Assembly: GCA_021781535.1 (NCBI GenBank)
Contig: JAJXWO010000021.1
Coordinates: 1-63,435, forward strand
Direction: 5' to 3'
Length of the DNA: 63,435 bases
Source: Deltaproteobacteria bacterium
GTDB taxonomy: Bacteria > Desulfobacterota > Desulfuromonadia > Geobacterales > Pseudopelobacteraceae
The translations under genes and the position numbers were made by a program. The notes under the pieces were generated by a model. It saw nothing but the letters and a program-made list of their open reading frames with translations, ran no database searches and was not told where the DNA came from. Shown one piece after another: positions 28,857 through 39,008 of the stretch (its first letter is position 1; each line of letters starts with the position of its first letter).

Positions 28857-29657
28857 ATGTATAAAAGCTATTTCGGCTTTAAAGAAAAACCGTTCAGTAA
28901 AACTCCCGATCCCAGGTTTTTATTTTTGAGCCGCGGCCATGAGGAGGCGCTTGCCCGTCTTGAGTTTGCCGTGGAGGAACGCGAGCTTGCCGTTTTGACT
29001 GGAGAAATCGGTTGCGGTAAAACCACGCTTTCGCGGGCTTTAATGGATCGTCTTGGTTCCCGCTACCGTTTTTGCTATATTATCAATCCGCGCTTGAATG
29101 CGATAGAGTTCCTGAGAACGATAGCTAGGATTCTGGAAATTGAACAGCCGGCAGATGCGAAAGATACCCTGATTAATCAGATCCATACCGCCATATATAC
29201 CATGAACCAACGCGATATATGCCCGGTACTGATAATTGATGAAGCCCAAATGATTACTGATGCTGAAGTGTTTGATGAAATCAGGCTTCTCACCAACTTT
29301 CAGCTGGACGACCGTAATCTGCTTGGTGTCGTAATTATGGGACAGCCGGAATTGCGCCAGATGATTGCTTCCAACCGCTTTGAACCTCTGCGGCAACGGA
29401 TTTCGCTTCATTATCACCTGAAACCATTGTCGCTGGATGAAATAATGGAATACCTCGATTTTCGTCTTGAGGCTGCAGGGGGAACACCTGGCTTATTTAC
29501 ACCGGATGCCGTGCAGCGCATTCATGAACTGAGCGGTGGTGTTCCTCGTAAAATTAATTCCATGGCAACCAATGCTCTTCTGGTTGCATATGGATGTGAC
29601 GCCGCCTTGATTGATTCCGGCATAATCAACGAAATTAAAGACGAAATGATGTTGTAG
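28857..29657 (+). CDS. ExeA/MshM-like AAA ATPase
   Basis: 266 residues of the AAA_22/ExeA group: MYKSYFGFKEKPFSKTPDPRF opening, Walker A GEIGCGKTT (about 49-57), Walker B VLIIDEAQ, sensor-like MGQPELRQM and the closing GVPRKINSMATNALL. Relatives are ExeA of type II secretion and MshM of MSHA pilus biogenesis, which couple ATP use to envelope or secretin assembly. Here there is no transmembrane or peptidoglycan-binding tail. It sits between cheA and a cheW gene with 5- and 11-base gaps, which is unusual and suggests that the che pathway acts on a pilus or secretion apparatus (inference). Confidence 0.85.
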   Translation: MYKSYFGFKEKPFSKTPDPRFLFLSRGHEEALARLEFAVEERELAVLTGEIGCGKTTLSRALMDRLGSRYRFCYIINPRLNAIEFLRTIARILEIEQPADAKDTLINQIHTAIYTMNQRDICPVLIIDEAQMITDAEVFDEIRLLTNFQLDDRNLLGVVIMGQPELRQMIASNRFEPLRQRISLHYHLKPLSLDEIMEYLDFRLEAAGGTPGLFTPDAVQRIHELSGGVPRKINSMATNALLVAYGCDAALIDSGIINEIKDEMML

Positions 29658-29668
29658 GCGGTACAACT

Positions 29669-30442
29669 ATGGATCTCGCAAAAATCAGGAAAAAATTTTT
29701 ACAGCCTGCCAAAGATTCTGACGGCGTCTATTCGCCTGTTCCATCACCTGTGCCTGAGCAGATGAAGAACATGGCTGGAGATATCCCTCTTGTTCCTGAT
29801 TCTGCGAAAGTGGATCTTTTTCAAGAATTTTTGCCTTCCGGCTTCGTTGCACCCCCACCATCTGCTGAAACGTCATCCATAACCGCCATACCTCCGGAAC
29901 GCATTCCCGTGGCATTTTCACCACTGGAAGCAATTCTCGCCGGAAGAACTGCCGCAGGGTGCGACCTGGATTCGGTCCGTACCGATGATACAACCAGTCT
30001 GGCTGCTGACGAATCCTCTCTGGAATTTCTCTGCTTTCGAGTTTCTGATGAGATCTATGGCATTAACATCATGGATATAAAAGAAATTATCAAGCCAAGA
30101 GAGGTGACCGAGGTTCCCCATGCCCCTTCCTTTGTTTCGGGAGTTCTTTCGTTACGCGGTATCATAATACCAATAATCGATATACGTGTTCGGCTGGGTT
30201 TGGCCCATGAAGTAACAACCGGCAAAGAGCGGATTATCGTTATCAAACATACTACTTCATTCAGCGGTCTGCTTGTTGACGAAGTGACCCAGGTTGTTCA
30301 AGTACGGCCGGATACCGTAGAAGCTGCACCTGCAATGCTGGATGGGATTGACCGTGATTTTGTCAGCGGTCTTGGACGTTCTGACGGGCAACTGATAATC
30401 ATTCTGAATCTCGAAAATATTGCTGATATCAATTTGTACTAA
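29669..30442 (+). CDS. cheW: CheW adaptor with long N-terminal extension
   Basis: 257 residues. The last ~150 residues are a CheW domain: FLCFRVSDEIYGINIMDIKE, then SFVSGVLSLRGIIIPIIDIRVRLGL (the NLRG-type loop as SLRG) and GLLVDEVTQVVQV. The first ~110 residues are a proline-rich, low-complexity extension with no recognisable domain, much longer than in ordinary CheW (about 150-170 residues in all). CheW bridges CheA to receptors. This gene and the next are two different CheW copies in one operon, which may allow assembly with different receptors. Confidence 0.9.
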   Translation: MDLAKIRKKFLQPAKDSDGVYSPVPSPVPEQMKNMAGDIPLVPDSAKVDLFQEFLPSGFVAPPPSAETSSITAIPPERIPVAFSPLEAILAGRTAAGCDLDSVRTDDTTSLAADESSLEFLCFRVSDEIYGINIMDIKEIIKPREVTEVPHAPSFVSGVLSLRGIIIPIIDIRVRLGLAHEVTTGKERIIVIKHTTSFSGLLVDEVTQVVQVRPDTVEAAPAMLDGIDRDFVSGLGRSDGQLIIILNLENIADINLY

Positions 30443-30451
30443 AGGGAATTG

Positions 30452-30925
30452 GTGAGTAGTATGGAAGGTGTGATGACTCATATCCAGCTGGCCTGTTTCA
30501 GTCTTGAAGACATGCTGTTTGCTGTAGATATCATGAGAATTCGAGAGATTCTTGTACCGCAGAAACTCTCACCGCTGCCATGCGATTCGGACCTTCTGGA
30601 TGGCGTTATTAATCTACGCGGAATAATTGTCCCGGTCATGAACATGCGCAAGCGTTTCGGAATGTCTGTTGTGGCTGATGCGCCAACCGGCAAGCTTCTG
30701 ATTGTGTCACTTGAAAACCAGTTGCTGGCTCTGGTGGTGGATGATGTTATGGAAGTTATTTCGGTTCCGGTTGTTGACATCAAGCCACCAATACAGTTTG
30801 AGACAGGCGTGAGAATGGAATTTCTTTTGGGTGTGTGTCTGGTAAATAATCGCATCTTTATGATTCTGGATATTGATTCACTCCTTTGTGCCAACAGTAT
30901 TGACCATGCTGGTGCATCTGTATGA
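30452..30925 (+). CDS. cheW: CheW adaptor (short form)
   Basis: 157 residues, a plain CheW: QLACFSLEDMLFAVDIMRIREI, DLLDGVINLRGIIVPVMNMRKRFG, LLALVVDDVMEVISV and the closing FMILDIDSLL. I set the start at GTG 30452 (AAAGGGA five bases upstream); ATG 30461 and ATG 30473 are possible shorter starts. It is adjacent to the first CheW and followed by a 116-base gap before the HEAT gene, in which no feature beyond a CAGGAG ribosome site is seen. Confidence 0.9.
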   Translation: MSSMEGVMTHIQLACFSLEDMLFAVDIMRIREILVPQKLSPLPCDSDLLDGVINLRGIIVPVMNMRKRFGMSVVADAPTGKLLIVSLENQLLALVVDDVMEVISVPVVDIKPPIQFETGVRMEFLLGVCLVNNRIFMILDIDSLLCANSIDHAGASV

Positions 30926-31041
30926 CGTTATTTCTCAGTCGCCTCAAAAGCTGAAGTAAAAAAGTATATTCTGCGTCTTTTCCGGAAATAGCTGCGAAAA
31001 TGTACGTATCCTGTTTTTTCAGGTTCAGGAGTTGTCAGGTT

Positions 31042-32871
31042 ATGGATCTTCAAGATATATGCAGTGCACTTCAATCAGATGACGATGAAATCCGTAGATC
31101 TGCCCTGCATTCGCTGAGGGATATTCCGGGTTCAGATACGCGGGCTATTATATTTACCGCAATGGGCGATGAAAGTTGGCGAGTACGAAAAGAGGCGGTG
31201 GAGTGTTATCTCCACTCTCAACCCGATCTCGGTTCCGTTGAACAATTGTTGAATCTTCTCCGCAATGAAGAGAATGCCGGTTTGAGAAATTCAGCGGCAG
31301 AAGCTGTTATCCGGCTCGGGTCCACAGCGGCCTCACTGTTGATTAAAATGGTACAGGATCAGGATGCAGATGTACGCAAGTTTGTGATTGATGTCATGGG
31401 AGCTATTGGTGATCCGGTCTTTGCTTCATCGTTATTGCAGGCGCTTACTGATCCCGAAGTAAATGTTGCTTCCGCCGCTGCAGAACAACTGGGCGCGTTG
31501 GGCGATACGGATGCCGCAGAGCATCTTATGCAGGCTGTTTTGACAAGAAACGAGGTGCTGTTTCGTTTCAGTGCGCTCGGAGCATTAGGTGTTTTGGCAA
31601 AACCAGTTCCGGTCCCGGAAGCACTGTTTAAGCTGGCAGAACATGATATATTCAGAAAGGCAGTTTTTGATTGTTTGGGGACTATTTCCGATGCAAGTTC
31701 ACTCAAACTGCTGCTGAATGGTTTTTCGTGCCCTCATAAGAATTGCCGCGCTGCTGCTGTCAAAGCCCTGTATAAAATATACCGGCGATCTTCAGTTGCC
31801 GCGCAGGCAAAGATCCGCGAATCCCTTCAACTGCTTAAAGAAAATGATATTATTACCGGTTTGCTGGAATTATATGACCGTCGGGACGTGAAATTGACTG
31901 AAGCCTTGCTCTGGAACAGTACCATGACCAGAGATGCTCGTTTCATTCCGCTGCTTATCGAGGCGTATGCCGATGAGCGTACGGCAAATTGTGCTCTTTC
32001 GGCCTTGAAGAGTTTTGGCCATGAAGCATTGCATGAGTTTATTTCGCGTTATTCGAGCCTTGATGAGAGTGGCCGGAGAGGTCTCTGTATCCTGATTGCC
32101 GAGTGTGGCTATGCCGGTTTCAATGATGTTATTCAAGAAGCGTTGCACGACCCGTCTGCGCAGGTTCGTAATGCTGCTGCTCTGGCGGTTGGAAAACTTG
32201 GTCTGATCACACTGATTCCTGAGCTGATTGCTTTGATTGACGATAGTGACGTTCAGGTGTATGCGGCGGCGGTCGCCGGATTACAGTCACTAGTTTTGAT
32301 CAGCCGCTCTTTGATTCTTGATCAAGTCATGCTGTTCTGTTCGTCAAAAGTTCCTCAGCATCGGAAAGCTGCGGCCAGTTTGCTGGCATCGCTCGGTGAA
32401 CGGGAGCGTTTGTTGCTGTTGATAAAAGATGAAGACCCGCAGGTCCGCAAAACTGCTGCCGCTGCAATCGGGGATAACCGCATCGAATTTTCCGGTTCGA
32501 TGCTGGTGCTCGCGCTTGCTGACGAGGATCCTGACGTCAGGATTGCCGTTGCCGAAGCTCTAGGAAATTTGCGTGATACATCAGTACTTGATGCCCTCAT
32601 ACAGCTATTGAATGATCAGGATATATGGGTGCAGTCAGCCGCATTAAAGGCCATCGCCAGGATTGATCCTCCCAGGGCATTGTTACTTATTACGGATCTG
32701 TATACCAAGGCCGAAGGTTTGTTGATGATTACCAGTTTGAAGATTCTTGAGGAAATCGGGGGTTCAGAGTCGGAAAACATTATCCGGTATACTCTTCAAA
32801 ACAGTGACCAGGATATAGCCCGACAAGCTGCCAAATCGTTAGAGCGCGTTATCTCTGCCAGATCAAACTAG
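31042..32871 (+). CDS. HEAT-repeat protein of the che operon
   Basis: 609 residues built almost wholly of PBS-lyase-type HEAT repeats about 31 residues long. Examples are DDEIRRSALHSLRDI near the start, DADVRKFVIDVMGAIGD, NVASAAAEQLGALGD, DPSAQVRNAAALAVGKLG, DPQVRKTAAAAIGD, DPDVRIAVAEALGNLRD and DIWVQSAALKAIARI. No catalytic domain or signal peptide is seen. Such solenoids act as protein-binding scaffolds. I chose ATG 31042 (CAGGAG upstream, and the protein then begins at the first repeat) over a frame reaching back to 31000. Its place between cheW and cheR, 7 bases before the latter, suggests it organises the signalling complex; this is inference. Confidence 0.8.
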   Translation: MDLQDICSALQSDDDEIRRSALHSLRDIPGSDTRAIIFTAMGDESWRVRKEAVECYLHSQPDLGSVEQLLNLLRNEENAGLRNSAAEAVIRLGSTAASLLIKMVQDQDADVRKFVIDVMGAIGDPVFASSLLQALTDPEVNVASAAAEQLGALGDTDAAEHLMQAVLTRNEVLFRFSALGALGVLAKPVPVPEALFKLAEHDIFRKAVFDCLGTISDASSLKLLLNGFSCPHKNCRAAAVKALYKIYRRSSVAAQAKIRESLQLLKENDIITGLLELYDRRDVKLTEALLWNSTMTRDARFIPLLIEAYADERTANCALSALKSFGHEALHEFISRYSSLDESGRRGLCILIAECGYAGFNDVIQEALHDPSAQVRNAAALAVGKLGLITLIPELIALIDDSDVQVYAAAVAGLQSLVLISRSLILDQVMLFCSSKVPQHRKAAASLLASLGERERLLLLIKDEDPQVRKTAAAAIGDNRIEFSGSMLVLALADEDPDVRIAVAEALGNLRDTSVLDALIQLLNDQDIWVQSAALKAIARIDPPRALLLITDLYTKAEGLLMITSLKILEEIGGSESENIIRYTLQNSDQDIARQAAKSLERVISARSN

Positions 32872-32878
32872 GGTGCCT

Positions 32879-33757
32879 ATGACGTTCTCTTTTGCACCAG
32901 AGCATACCATGTCTGATGATGAATTCATGCTGTTACGGGATTGCATCTACGGGCATTGCGGGATATATTTTGACCTGGAATCCAAGTATATTCTTGAAAA
33001 GCGCCTTTCCCACCGGTTAACAGATTTGAATCTCTCCTCTTTCTATGACTACTATCATTACTTAAAGTATAACCGTAATAAAGATCAGGAACTCATGGAC
33101 ATCATGGATGTTCTTACAACTAACGAAACCTATTTTTTTCGTGAGTCGTTCCAGCTCAAAGCGTTTACTGATGAAATAATTCCTGAACTGATCAAAAGTA
33201 AAACGGTCCGTGGAAATCGTTCGCTACGGATATGGAGTGCTGGATGTTCAACCGGAGAAGAACCGTACACCATTGCAATGCTGCTAAGTACCATTCCCGA
33301 GTTGCGCGGGTGGAGAATCGAAATTGTCGGCACCGACATCAGCCAGAAAGTTTTGCAACACGCACGTCGTGCCGTATATGGTAAATCATCTTTTCGAGCG
33401 ACCAGTGAAGTCGACCTGCGCCGTTTTTTCCATCAACAAAATGATGGGTATAAGGTAAATGATTCTATTCGGGAGTTGGTTACCATCAGTCATCTTAATC
33501 TGTTTGATACGCACCGTCTGACAATGCTCGGCAAGGTGGATATTGTTTTTTGCCGTAACGTAATTATCTACTTTGACCAGGCAGCAAAAAAACGCGTCAT
33601 TGAATCATTTCACTCAGCGCTGTTTGATGGCGGGTATCTTCTGTTGGGGCACTCTGAATCTCTCATGAATATCACGACGTTGTTTACACTCCGCCACTTC
33701 AAAAACGATATGATTTACCAAAAACCTGATCTTTTTTCAGCAGGAGGCGTCCGATGA
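32879..33757 (+). CDS. cheR: Chemotaxis protein methyltransferase CheR
   Basis: 292 residues. It uses S-adenosylmethionine to methylate glutamates on chemoreceptors. The N-terminal helical domain (SDDEFMLLRDCIYGHCGIYF, LTTNETYFFRE) precedes the SAM fold with WSAGCSTGEEPYTIAMLL (motif I), VGTDIS, and the CRNVIIYFD motif, ending LLLGHSESL. ATG 32879 with AGGG five bases before is preferred to GTG 32873. It overlaps cheB by four bases. Methylation-based adaptation therefore is encoded here even though the receptor is not. Confidence 0.95.
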   Translation: MTFSFAPEHTMSDDEFMLLRDCIYGHCGIYFDLESKYILEKRLSHRLTDLNLSSFYDYYHYLKYNRNKDQELMDIMDVLTTNETYFFRESFQLKAFTDEIIPELIKSKTVRGNRSLRIWSAGCSTGEEPYTIAMLLSTIPELRGWRIEIVGTDISQKVLQHARRAVYGKSSFRATSEVDLRRFFHQQNDGYKVNDSIRELVTISHLNLFDTHRLTMLGKVDIVFCRNVIIYFDQAAKKRVIESFHSALFDGGYLLLGHSESLMNITTLFTLRHFKNDMIYQKPDLFSAGGVR

Positions 33758-34824
33758 AAAAGATCAAGATTGTTGTTGTCGATGATTCTGCATTCAGCCG
33801 CCGCAGCATAACCCGGATGCTGGAAGGAATTGAATCTGTCGAGGTTGTGGGGTATGCAACCAACGGCGAAGAGGGTATCCAAAAGGTTATTGCCCTGAAA
33901 CCTGATCTGGTAACCCTTGATCTTGAAATGCCCAAGATGGATGGATTTACGTTGCTGCGTATCCTGACCACCCGTTTTTCACTGCCGGTAATTGTTATCA
34001 GTGCCCTGAGCGGGGCGGATAAGGTTTTTAAAGCACTCGAACTCGGCGCCCTTGATTTTGTGGCGAAACCTTCCAGCTGCGCGTCGGTTGATTTGCTCTC
34101 TATAAAAGAAGATCTGCAAAATAAAGTTCTTCAGGTTCTTGCACTCAAACCTGTCATCCATGCTCGCCCGAACTCAGAAGCGACTCTTTCGGAGCAGCAT
34201 GCTGCCGAACCGGTGCAGACAGGAAAAGCGGGCATTGGAATTCATCATGCTATCGATCTTGTCGCGATTGGTACTTCCACCGGCGGCCCGCCTGCCTTGC
34301 AACTGATACTGTCTGCTTTTGAGCAGAAATATCCCTTTGCAATAGTTATTTCCCAACATATGCCTGCCGGTTTTACCAAGGCCTTTGCCGACCGGCTCAA
34401 CCGTTCTTCGCTTTTTGATGTTAAGGAGGCGGAGGATGGCGACCTTGTCCTGCCCGGCAGAGTTCTGATCGCGCCTGGAGGCAAAAACATGGTTTTCGAG
34501 GTGTGCGGTGGACAGGTCACCGCCCGTATCGAAGCACCTTCAGAAGCTGATCGCTATGTCCCTTCGGTTGACGTCATGCTGCAGTCGTGTGCCGGAATTT
34601 ATCGCAAGCGGGTCGTAGCCGTGATCCTGACCGGCATGGGCAACGACGGCAGCAAAGGAGTGCGCGCTATCAAGGAACAGGGCGGGCGCGTTATAGCAGA
34701 ATCAGAGGAAACCGCCATCGTCTATGGCATGCCGCGCGAAGCGGTCGCTACCGGCGTTGTAGACCGGTGTGTGGCGTTAGATAAAGTTGCCGCGGAAATT
34801 ATTCTGCAGGGTGGTTTTTCATGA
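33754..34824 (+). CDS. cheB: Protein-glutamate methylesterase/deamidase CheB
   Basis: 356 residues with the normal CheB layout. The receiver has VVDDSAFSRRSI and phospho-Asp56 in LDLEMPKMDGF. The catalytic domain has GTSTGGPPAL (Ser175), SQHMPAGF (His202) and TGMGNDGSKG (Asp298), the full catalytic triad. It demethylates and deamidates chemoreceptors after phosphorylation by CheA. It is the last gene of the che operon. The 74-base gap to leuS is AT-rich with no clear hairpin. Confidence 0.96.
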   Translation: MKKIKIVVVDDSAFSRRSITRMLEGIESVEVVGYATNGEEGIQKVIALKPDLVTLDLEMPKMDGFTLLRILTTRFSLPVIVISALSGADKVFKALELGALDFVAKPSSCASVDLLSIKEDLQNKVLQVLALKPVIHARPNSEATLSEQHAAEPVQTGKAGIGIHHAIDLVAIGTSTGGPPALQLILSAFEQKYPFAIVISQHMPAGFTKAFADRLNRSSLFDVKEAEDGDLVLPGRVLIAPGGKNMVFEVCGGQVTARIEAPSEADRYVPSVDVMLQSCAGIYRKRVVAVILTGMGNDGSKGVRAIKEQGGRVIAESEETAIVYGMPREAVATGVVDRCVALDKVAAEIILQGGFS

Positions 34825-34898
34825 CAGAGGCCTGATTGCACCTGTCGTCATCTCAGTAAAACACTACCATATATTTTAAGATACGAAAGGAAACGACC

Positions 34899-37370
34899 GT
34901 GGAGCAGAAGTACACACCGAAAGATGTAGAGCAGAAATGGCAGTCTATCTGGGAAAACAATAAAACATTTAAGGCCGCCGTCGACGGGAACAAGCAGAAA
35001 TACTATCTGCTGGAAATGTTCCCTTATCCATCCGGCCGCATCCATATGGGGCATGTCCGTAATTATTCAATCGGTGACGTTATCGGCCGGTTCAAAAGAA
35101 TGCGCGGATTTAATGTCATGCACCCTATGGGCTGGGATGCGTTTGGTATGCCTGCTGAAAACGCAGCCATACAAAATAAGAGCCATCCCGCAACCTGGAC
35201 ATACGAAAATATTGCCTACATGCGGAATCAGATTAAAAAGATGGGCTTCTCATACGACTGGGACCGTGAGCTGGCTACGTGCGATCTCGATTATTACCGC
35301 TGGGAACAAAAACTTTTTCTGGAAATGTTTGCCAAAGGGCTTGCCTACAAAAAGACCTCCTTTGTCAACTGGTGCCCAAAATGCGAAACCGTACTTGCCA
35401 ATGAACAGGTTGAAGACGGTGGCTGCTGGCGGTGTGATACCGAGGTGCAGCAGAAAGAACTTGACCAGTGGTTCTTTCGCATAACTGATTATGCCGAGGA
35501 GCTTCTTGAAAATACCTTTAAACTTCCCGGCTGGCCGGAGCGGGTTCTTGTCATGCAGCGCAACTGGATTGGCAAGAGTTACGGGTGCGAGATCGATTTC
35601 CCGGTTGAAAACGGTACGGGACCGATCCGGGTTTTTACGACTCGCCAGGACACCGTTTTCGGTGCGACGTTCATGTCGCTGGCACCTGAACACCCCCGGG
35701 CCCTTGAACTTGCCACAGCTGATCACAGGGATGCCGTCGTCGCTTTTATCGATAAAATAAGAAAAACCGATCGCATAAAACGTACCGCCGATGATTTTGA
35801 AAAAGAAGGGGTTTTTACCGGTTCATACTGCAATAATCCCTTAACCGGGGCCCGGATGCCGATCTTCCTGGCCAACTTTGTATTGATGGATTACGGCACC
35901 GGCGCTGTCATGGCAGTGCCGACCCACGACCAGCGCGATTTTGAGTTTGCAAAAAAATACGACCTGCCGTTGAAAGTTGTGATCCAGCCAGCCGGAACGA
36001 CGCTCGATCCGGTCAGCATGTGCGAAGCATATACTGAGGCGGGAGTAATGACACATTCCGGGCAGTTTGACGGGATGCAAAGCGATGACGCAAAGAAGGA
36101 GATAGCCGACTTCCTCCAGGCTCAGGGACATGGCACCACAACGGTCAATTACCGGCTCAGGGACTGGGGGATTTCCCGCCAGCGCTACTGGGGCAATCCA
36201 ATACCGGTAATCTATTGTGACAGTTGCGGCGTGGTGCCGGTGCCGGAACAGGACCTGCCGGTCGTTCTCCCGAAAGATGTTGAATTCAGCGGCGAGGGGG
36301 GAAGCCCTCTGGCCCAGATGGAGTCCTTTGTCAACTGTTCCTGCCCGGTATGTGGAAAAGCTGCCCGCCGCGAAACAGATACGATGGATACGTTTGTCCA
36401 GTCATCATGGTATTTCCTCCGCTATTGCTGTCCTGACTTTACTGAGGGCATTCTTGATCGTGATTCGGTTGACTACTGGATGTCGGTTGATCAGTATATC
36501 GGGGGCATCGAACACGCTGTCTTGCATTTGCTTTATGCCCGCTTTTTTACAAAAGTAATGCGTGATCTCGGGCATATTTCTGCTGATGAACCGTTTGTTA
36601 ACCTGCTGACCCAGGGCATGGTGATTAAAGACGGGGCAAAGATGAGCAAGTCAAAAGGGAATGTCGTTGACCCGGATGCCCTGATCTCGAAATACGGGGC
36701 CGATACCGCCCGCCTGTTTTCACTGTTTGCCGCGCCGCCGGAAAAAGACCTGGACTGGAATGACCAGGGCGTAGAAGGTTCTTTCCGTTTTCTGGGTCGT
36801 ATCTGGAAGCTGGTTAATGATCGCCTTGACGTGATACGAAACGCCGGTCCGCTTGACCTCGACTCATTGTCTGCCGAAGAGCGCACCCTGCGCAGAGCCG
36901 TACATAAAACGATCCGCAAAGTCACTGAAGATCTGGAAGAACGCTTCCATTTCAATACGGCGATAGCTTCTGTCATGGAACTGCTTAATATTCTCCAGCC
37001 AGCGGAGCTTGCGACGCCGCAGTATCCGGCAGTTATGAAAGAAGCTCTCCAGAGTGTGATTTTATTGATGGCTCCTTTTGTTCCTCATATCACGGAAGAA
37101 CTGTGGCAACGGCTGGGTAATACCTCTCAATTAACAGCATGCTCCTGGCCTGACTATGACCGGAGTGCCGTGATCGATGAAGAGTTGCTGATGGTCATTC
37201 AGGTTAATGGCAAATTGCGTTCCAAGATTACTGTTGCCGCCGGTACCGGCGAAGAAGAACTGAAAGCGCTGGCATTGGCAGATGAAAAGATTGTTCAGTT
37301 TATCGAGGGGCTGACTGTCCGCAAGGTTATTTGCGTCCAGGGCAAGCTCGTCAATATTGTGGTGGGGTAG
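34899..37370 (+). CDS. leuS: Leucyl-tRNA synthetase
   Basis: 823 residues, the usual length. It charges tRNA-Leu and has an editing domain. It starts with GTG 34899 (AAAGGAAA upstream). Seen: the HIGH motif in [16 protein letters not shown], a zinc-type [13 protein letters not shown] stretch, the CP1 editing domain with the T-rich and [14 protein letters not shown] motifs, [14 protein letters not shown], and KMSKS in [15 protein letters not shown]. The anticodon-binding and C-terminal domains are complete. The lptE gene follows 3 bases after the stop, and the leuS-lptE-holA order is common in proteobacteria. Confidence 0.98.
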   Translation: MEQKYTPKDVEQKWQSIWENNKTFKAAVDGNKQKYYLLEMFPYPSGRIHMGHVRNYSIGDVIGRFKRMRGFNVMHPMGWDAFGMPAENAAIQNKSHPATWTYENIAYMRNQIKKMGFSYDWDRELATCDLDYYRWEQKLFLEMFAKGLAYKKTSFVNWCPKCETVLANEQVEDGGCWRCDTEVQQKELDQWFFRITDYAEELLENTFKLPGWPERVLVMQRNWIGKSYGCEIDFPVENGTGPIRVFTTRQDTVFGATFMSLAPEHPRALELATADHRDAVVAFIDKIRKTDRIKRTADDFEKEGVFTGSYCNNPLTGARMPIFLANFVLMDYGTGAVMAVPTHDQRDFEFAKKYDLPLKVVIQPAGTTLDPVSMCEAYTEAGVMTHSGQFDGMQSDDAKKEIADFLQAQGHGTTTVNYRLRDWGISRQRYWGNPIPVIYCDSCGVVPVPEQDLPVVLPKDVEFSGEGGSPLAQMESFVNCSCPVCGKAARRETDTMDTFVQSSWYFLRYCCPDFTEGILDRDSVDYWMSVDQYIGGIEHAVLHLLYARFFTKVMRDLGHISADEPFVNLLTQGMVIKDGAKMSKSKGNVVDPDALISKYGADTARLFSLFAAPPEKDLDWNDQGVEGSFRFLGRIWKLVNDRLDVIRNAGPLDLDSLSAEERTLRRAVHKTIRKVTEDLEERFHFNTAIASVMELLNILQPAELATPQYPAVMKEALQSVILLMAPFVPHITEELWQRLGNTSQLTACSWPDYDRSAVIDEELLMVIQVNGKLRSKITVAAGTGEEELKALALADEKIVQFIEGLTVRKVICVQGKLVNIVVG

Positions 37371-37373
37371 ACG

Positions 37374-37895
37374 ATGCCGGTTTCGTTTTGGGTTCGAGGT
37401 CTGATGGTGGCGCTGTTGTTGACAGTGGCGGGGTGCGGGTATCATTTGACGAACTCTGCGTCTCTCCAGCTTGGATCAGGCCAAAAAATATGGGTGCCGT
37501 TTTTCAATAACGAAAGTGTCAATCCAAGCGCACAAACTGTTCTGCGCAGGGGATTTTATGAGGAACTTTATTCCCTGCGCGGACTGCGTCCTGCAAGCAG
37601 CGAAGGGGATGCTGATCTTGTCATGAAGGCGCGGATCGTTTCATATTCCAGCAATGCCGTGTCCTATAATGCCATTGACCAGGCTCGTGAATACAAATTA
37701 ACTCTGAATGTTGAACTGGAAATTACCAAAAAAGGCCAGACAGCGCCGCTCTGGAAAGGTCAGATTCAAGCGGTAAAGCAATATCCTGCCAACACAGATC
37801 TTGCCCTGCAACGCAATGCCGAAGAGCAGGCTCTCCATGCCGTTTCAACTATACTTGCACAGAAATTCATTTCTGCCTTAGAAGAGTCCTATTGA
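37374..37895 (+). CDS. lptE: LptE-like outer-membrane lipoprotein (LPS assembly)
   Basis: 173 residues. A lipoprotein signal peptide ends in the lipobox LTVAGC, so the mature chain starts at Cys near residue 21 (CGYHLTNSASL). The GYHL start, the VPFFNNES segment and the leuS-lptE-holA context identify LptE, the plug of the LptD translocon that inserts lipopolysaccharide into the outer membrane. Sequence similarity within this family is weak, so the call leans on context and the CGYHL opening. It implies a Gram-negative envelope with LPS. Confidence 0.85.
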   Translation: MPVSFWVRGLMVALLLTVAGCGYHLTNSASLQLGSGQKIWVPFFNNESVNPSAQTVLRRGFYEELYSLRGLRPASSEGDADLVMKARIVSYSSNAVSYNAIDQAREYKLTLNVELEITKKGQTAPLWKGQIQAVKQYPANTDLALQRNAEEQALHAVSTILAQKFISALEESY

Positions 37896-37897
37896 TC

Positions 37898-38896
37898 ATG
37901 ACAGCGCAAGAGTTCGAGCTATCACTAAAGAAAGGCGCGATCCCGACTGTTTGTTTTCTGTATGGAGAAGAGCAGTTTCTGGTTGAGCGTGCGGTTCAGA
38001 TGCTGCTTGAACGGGCCATAGACCCGGCACTGAAAGATTTTAATTTCAATGTGTACTTCGGTAATGAATCCAAGGGGATAGATATCATTGATTCTGCCCA
38101 GACCCTGCCGATGTTTTCAGAGCATCGTGCGGTTCTGGTGAAGCGGGCCGAACAGTTAAAGGCTGATGCGCTTGAAGCCATGCTGCCGTATATCAAGAAC
38201 CCATCGCCCGGTACCTGCCTGCTCTTGACCGGCACCAAGATCGATCAGCGCAAGAAGTTTTTTGTGGAGTTAAAAAAGCATGGCGTGCTGGTGGAATACA
38301 AGCGGTTTTATGATAACAAGCTGGCCGGGTTCATTCAAACTGAAGCGGTTGCCCAGGGAAAACCGATTGAGACTCCTGCCGCCGAACTGTTGGCAGCGCT
38401 GATCGGCAATAACCTGCAGGAATTGAGTTCACAGGTCGAAAAGCTGGTGGCCTACGCCGGCTCAAAGTCACGTATTGCCCTTGATGATGTCCGAACCATG
38501 GCAAGCAGCAGCAAAGCCTACACTGCCTTTGAACTGGCAAAATTTCTCGGCATGCGTGACCTGTCCAATTCCATCAAAAGTCTTGATGCGCTGTTCCTGC
38601 ATGGCGAAGATGCGCCGATGATAATTGGTGCCCTGACCAGTCATTTCAGAAAGTTATGGCGCGTCAGGGAACTGCTCGACAAAAAAATGCAGCAGGCCGA
38701 TATCGGCAGGGAACTCAATATAAATGCGTTCTTTTTGGGTGATATTGTTACGCAGGCCCGTAATTTTACGCGAAGAGAATTACAACGTATTTTTGAAGAA
38801 TTTTATCGCTGTGATGTCGCATCAAAAACCGGCGGCGGCCAGTCGTATACCCTTCTGCACGGGATGATGATGGGCATCTGTACCGGCGGCTGGTAA
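37898..38896 (+). CDS. holA: DNA polymerase III subunit delta
   Basis: 332 residues. Delta is the clamp-loader subunit that opens the beta sliding clamp. Seen: the opening CFLYGEEQFLVERAVQML, FNVYFGNESKG, the AAA-like core (LLLTGTKIDQRKKFF) and the helical collar domain toward the C-terminus (ALTSHFRKLWRVREL). It has no P-loop, as expected for delta. ATG 37898 was chosen (GAAGAG upstream); a TTG at 37892 overlaps the lptE stop and is also possible. About 110 bases follow without a gene. Confidence 0.9.
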   Translation: MTAQEFELSLKKGAIPTVCFLYGEEQFLVERAVQMLLERAIDPALKDFNFNVYFGNESKGIDIIDSAQTLPMFSEHRAVLVKRAEQLKADALEAMLPYIKNPSPGTCLLLTGTKIDQRKKFFVELKKHGVLVEYKRFYDNKLAGFIQTEAVAQGKPIETPAAELLAALIGNNLQELSSQVEKLVAYAGSKSRIALDDVRTMASSSKAYTAFELAKFLGMRDLSNSIKSLDALFLHGEDAPMIIGALTSHFRKLWRVRELLDKKMQQADIGRELNINAFFLGDIVTQARNFTRRELQRIFEEFYRCDVASKTGGGQSYTLLHGMMMGICTGGW

Positions 38897-39008
38897 CCCG
38901 GATTTTTTACCTTCGGTGATCTCTTCTTTGCTTTACGGAATCTCTTGATACCGTCACGTCCCGCCCACTGCCTGTGATGGCCGCCAATAGCTGACCGGGA
39001 GAATAGAA

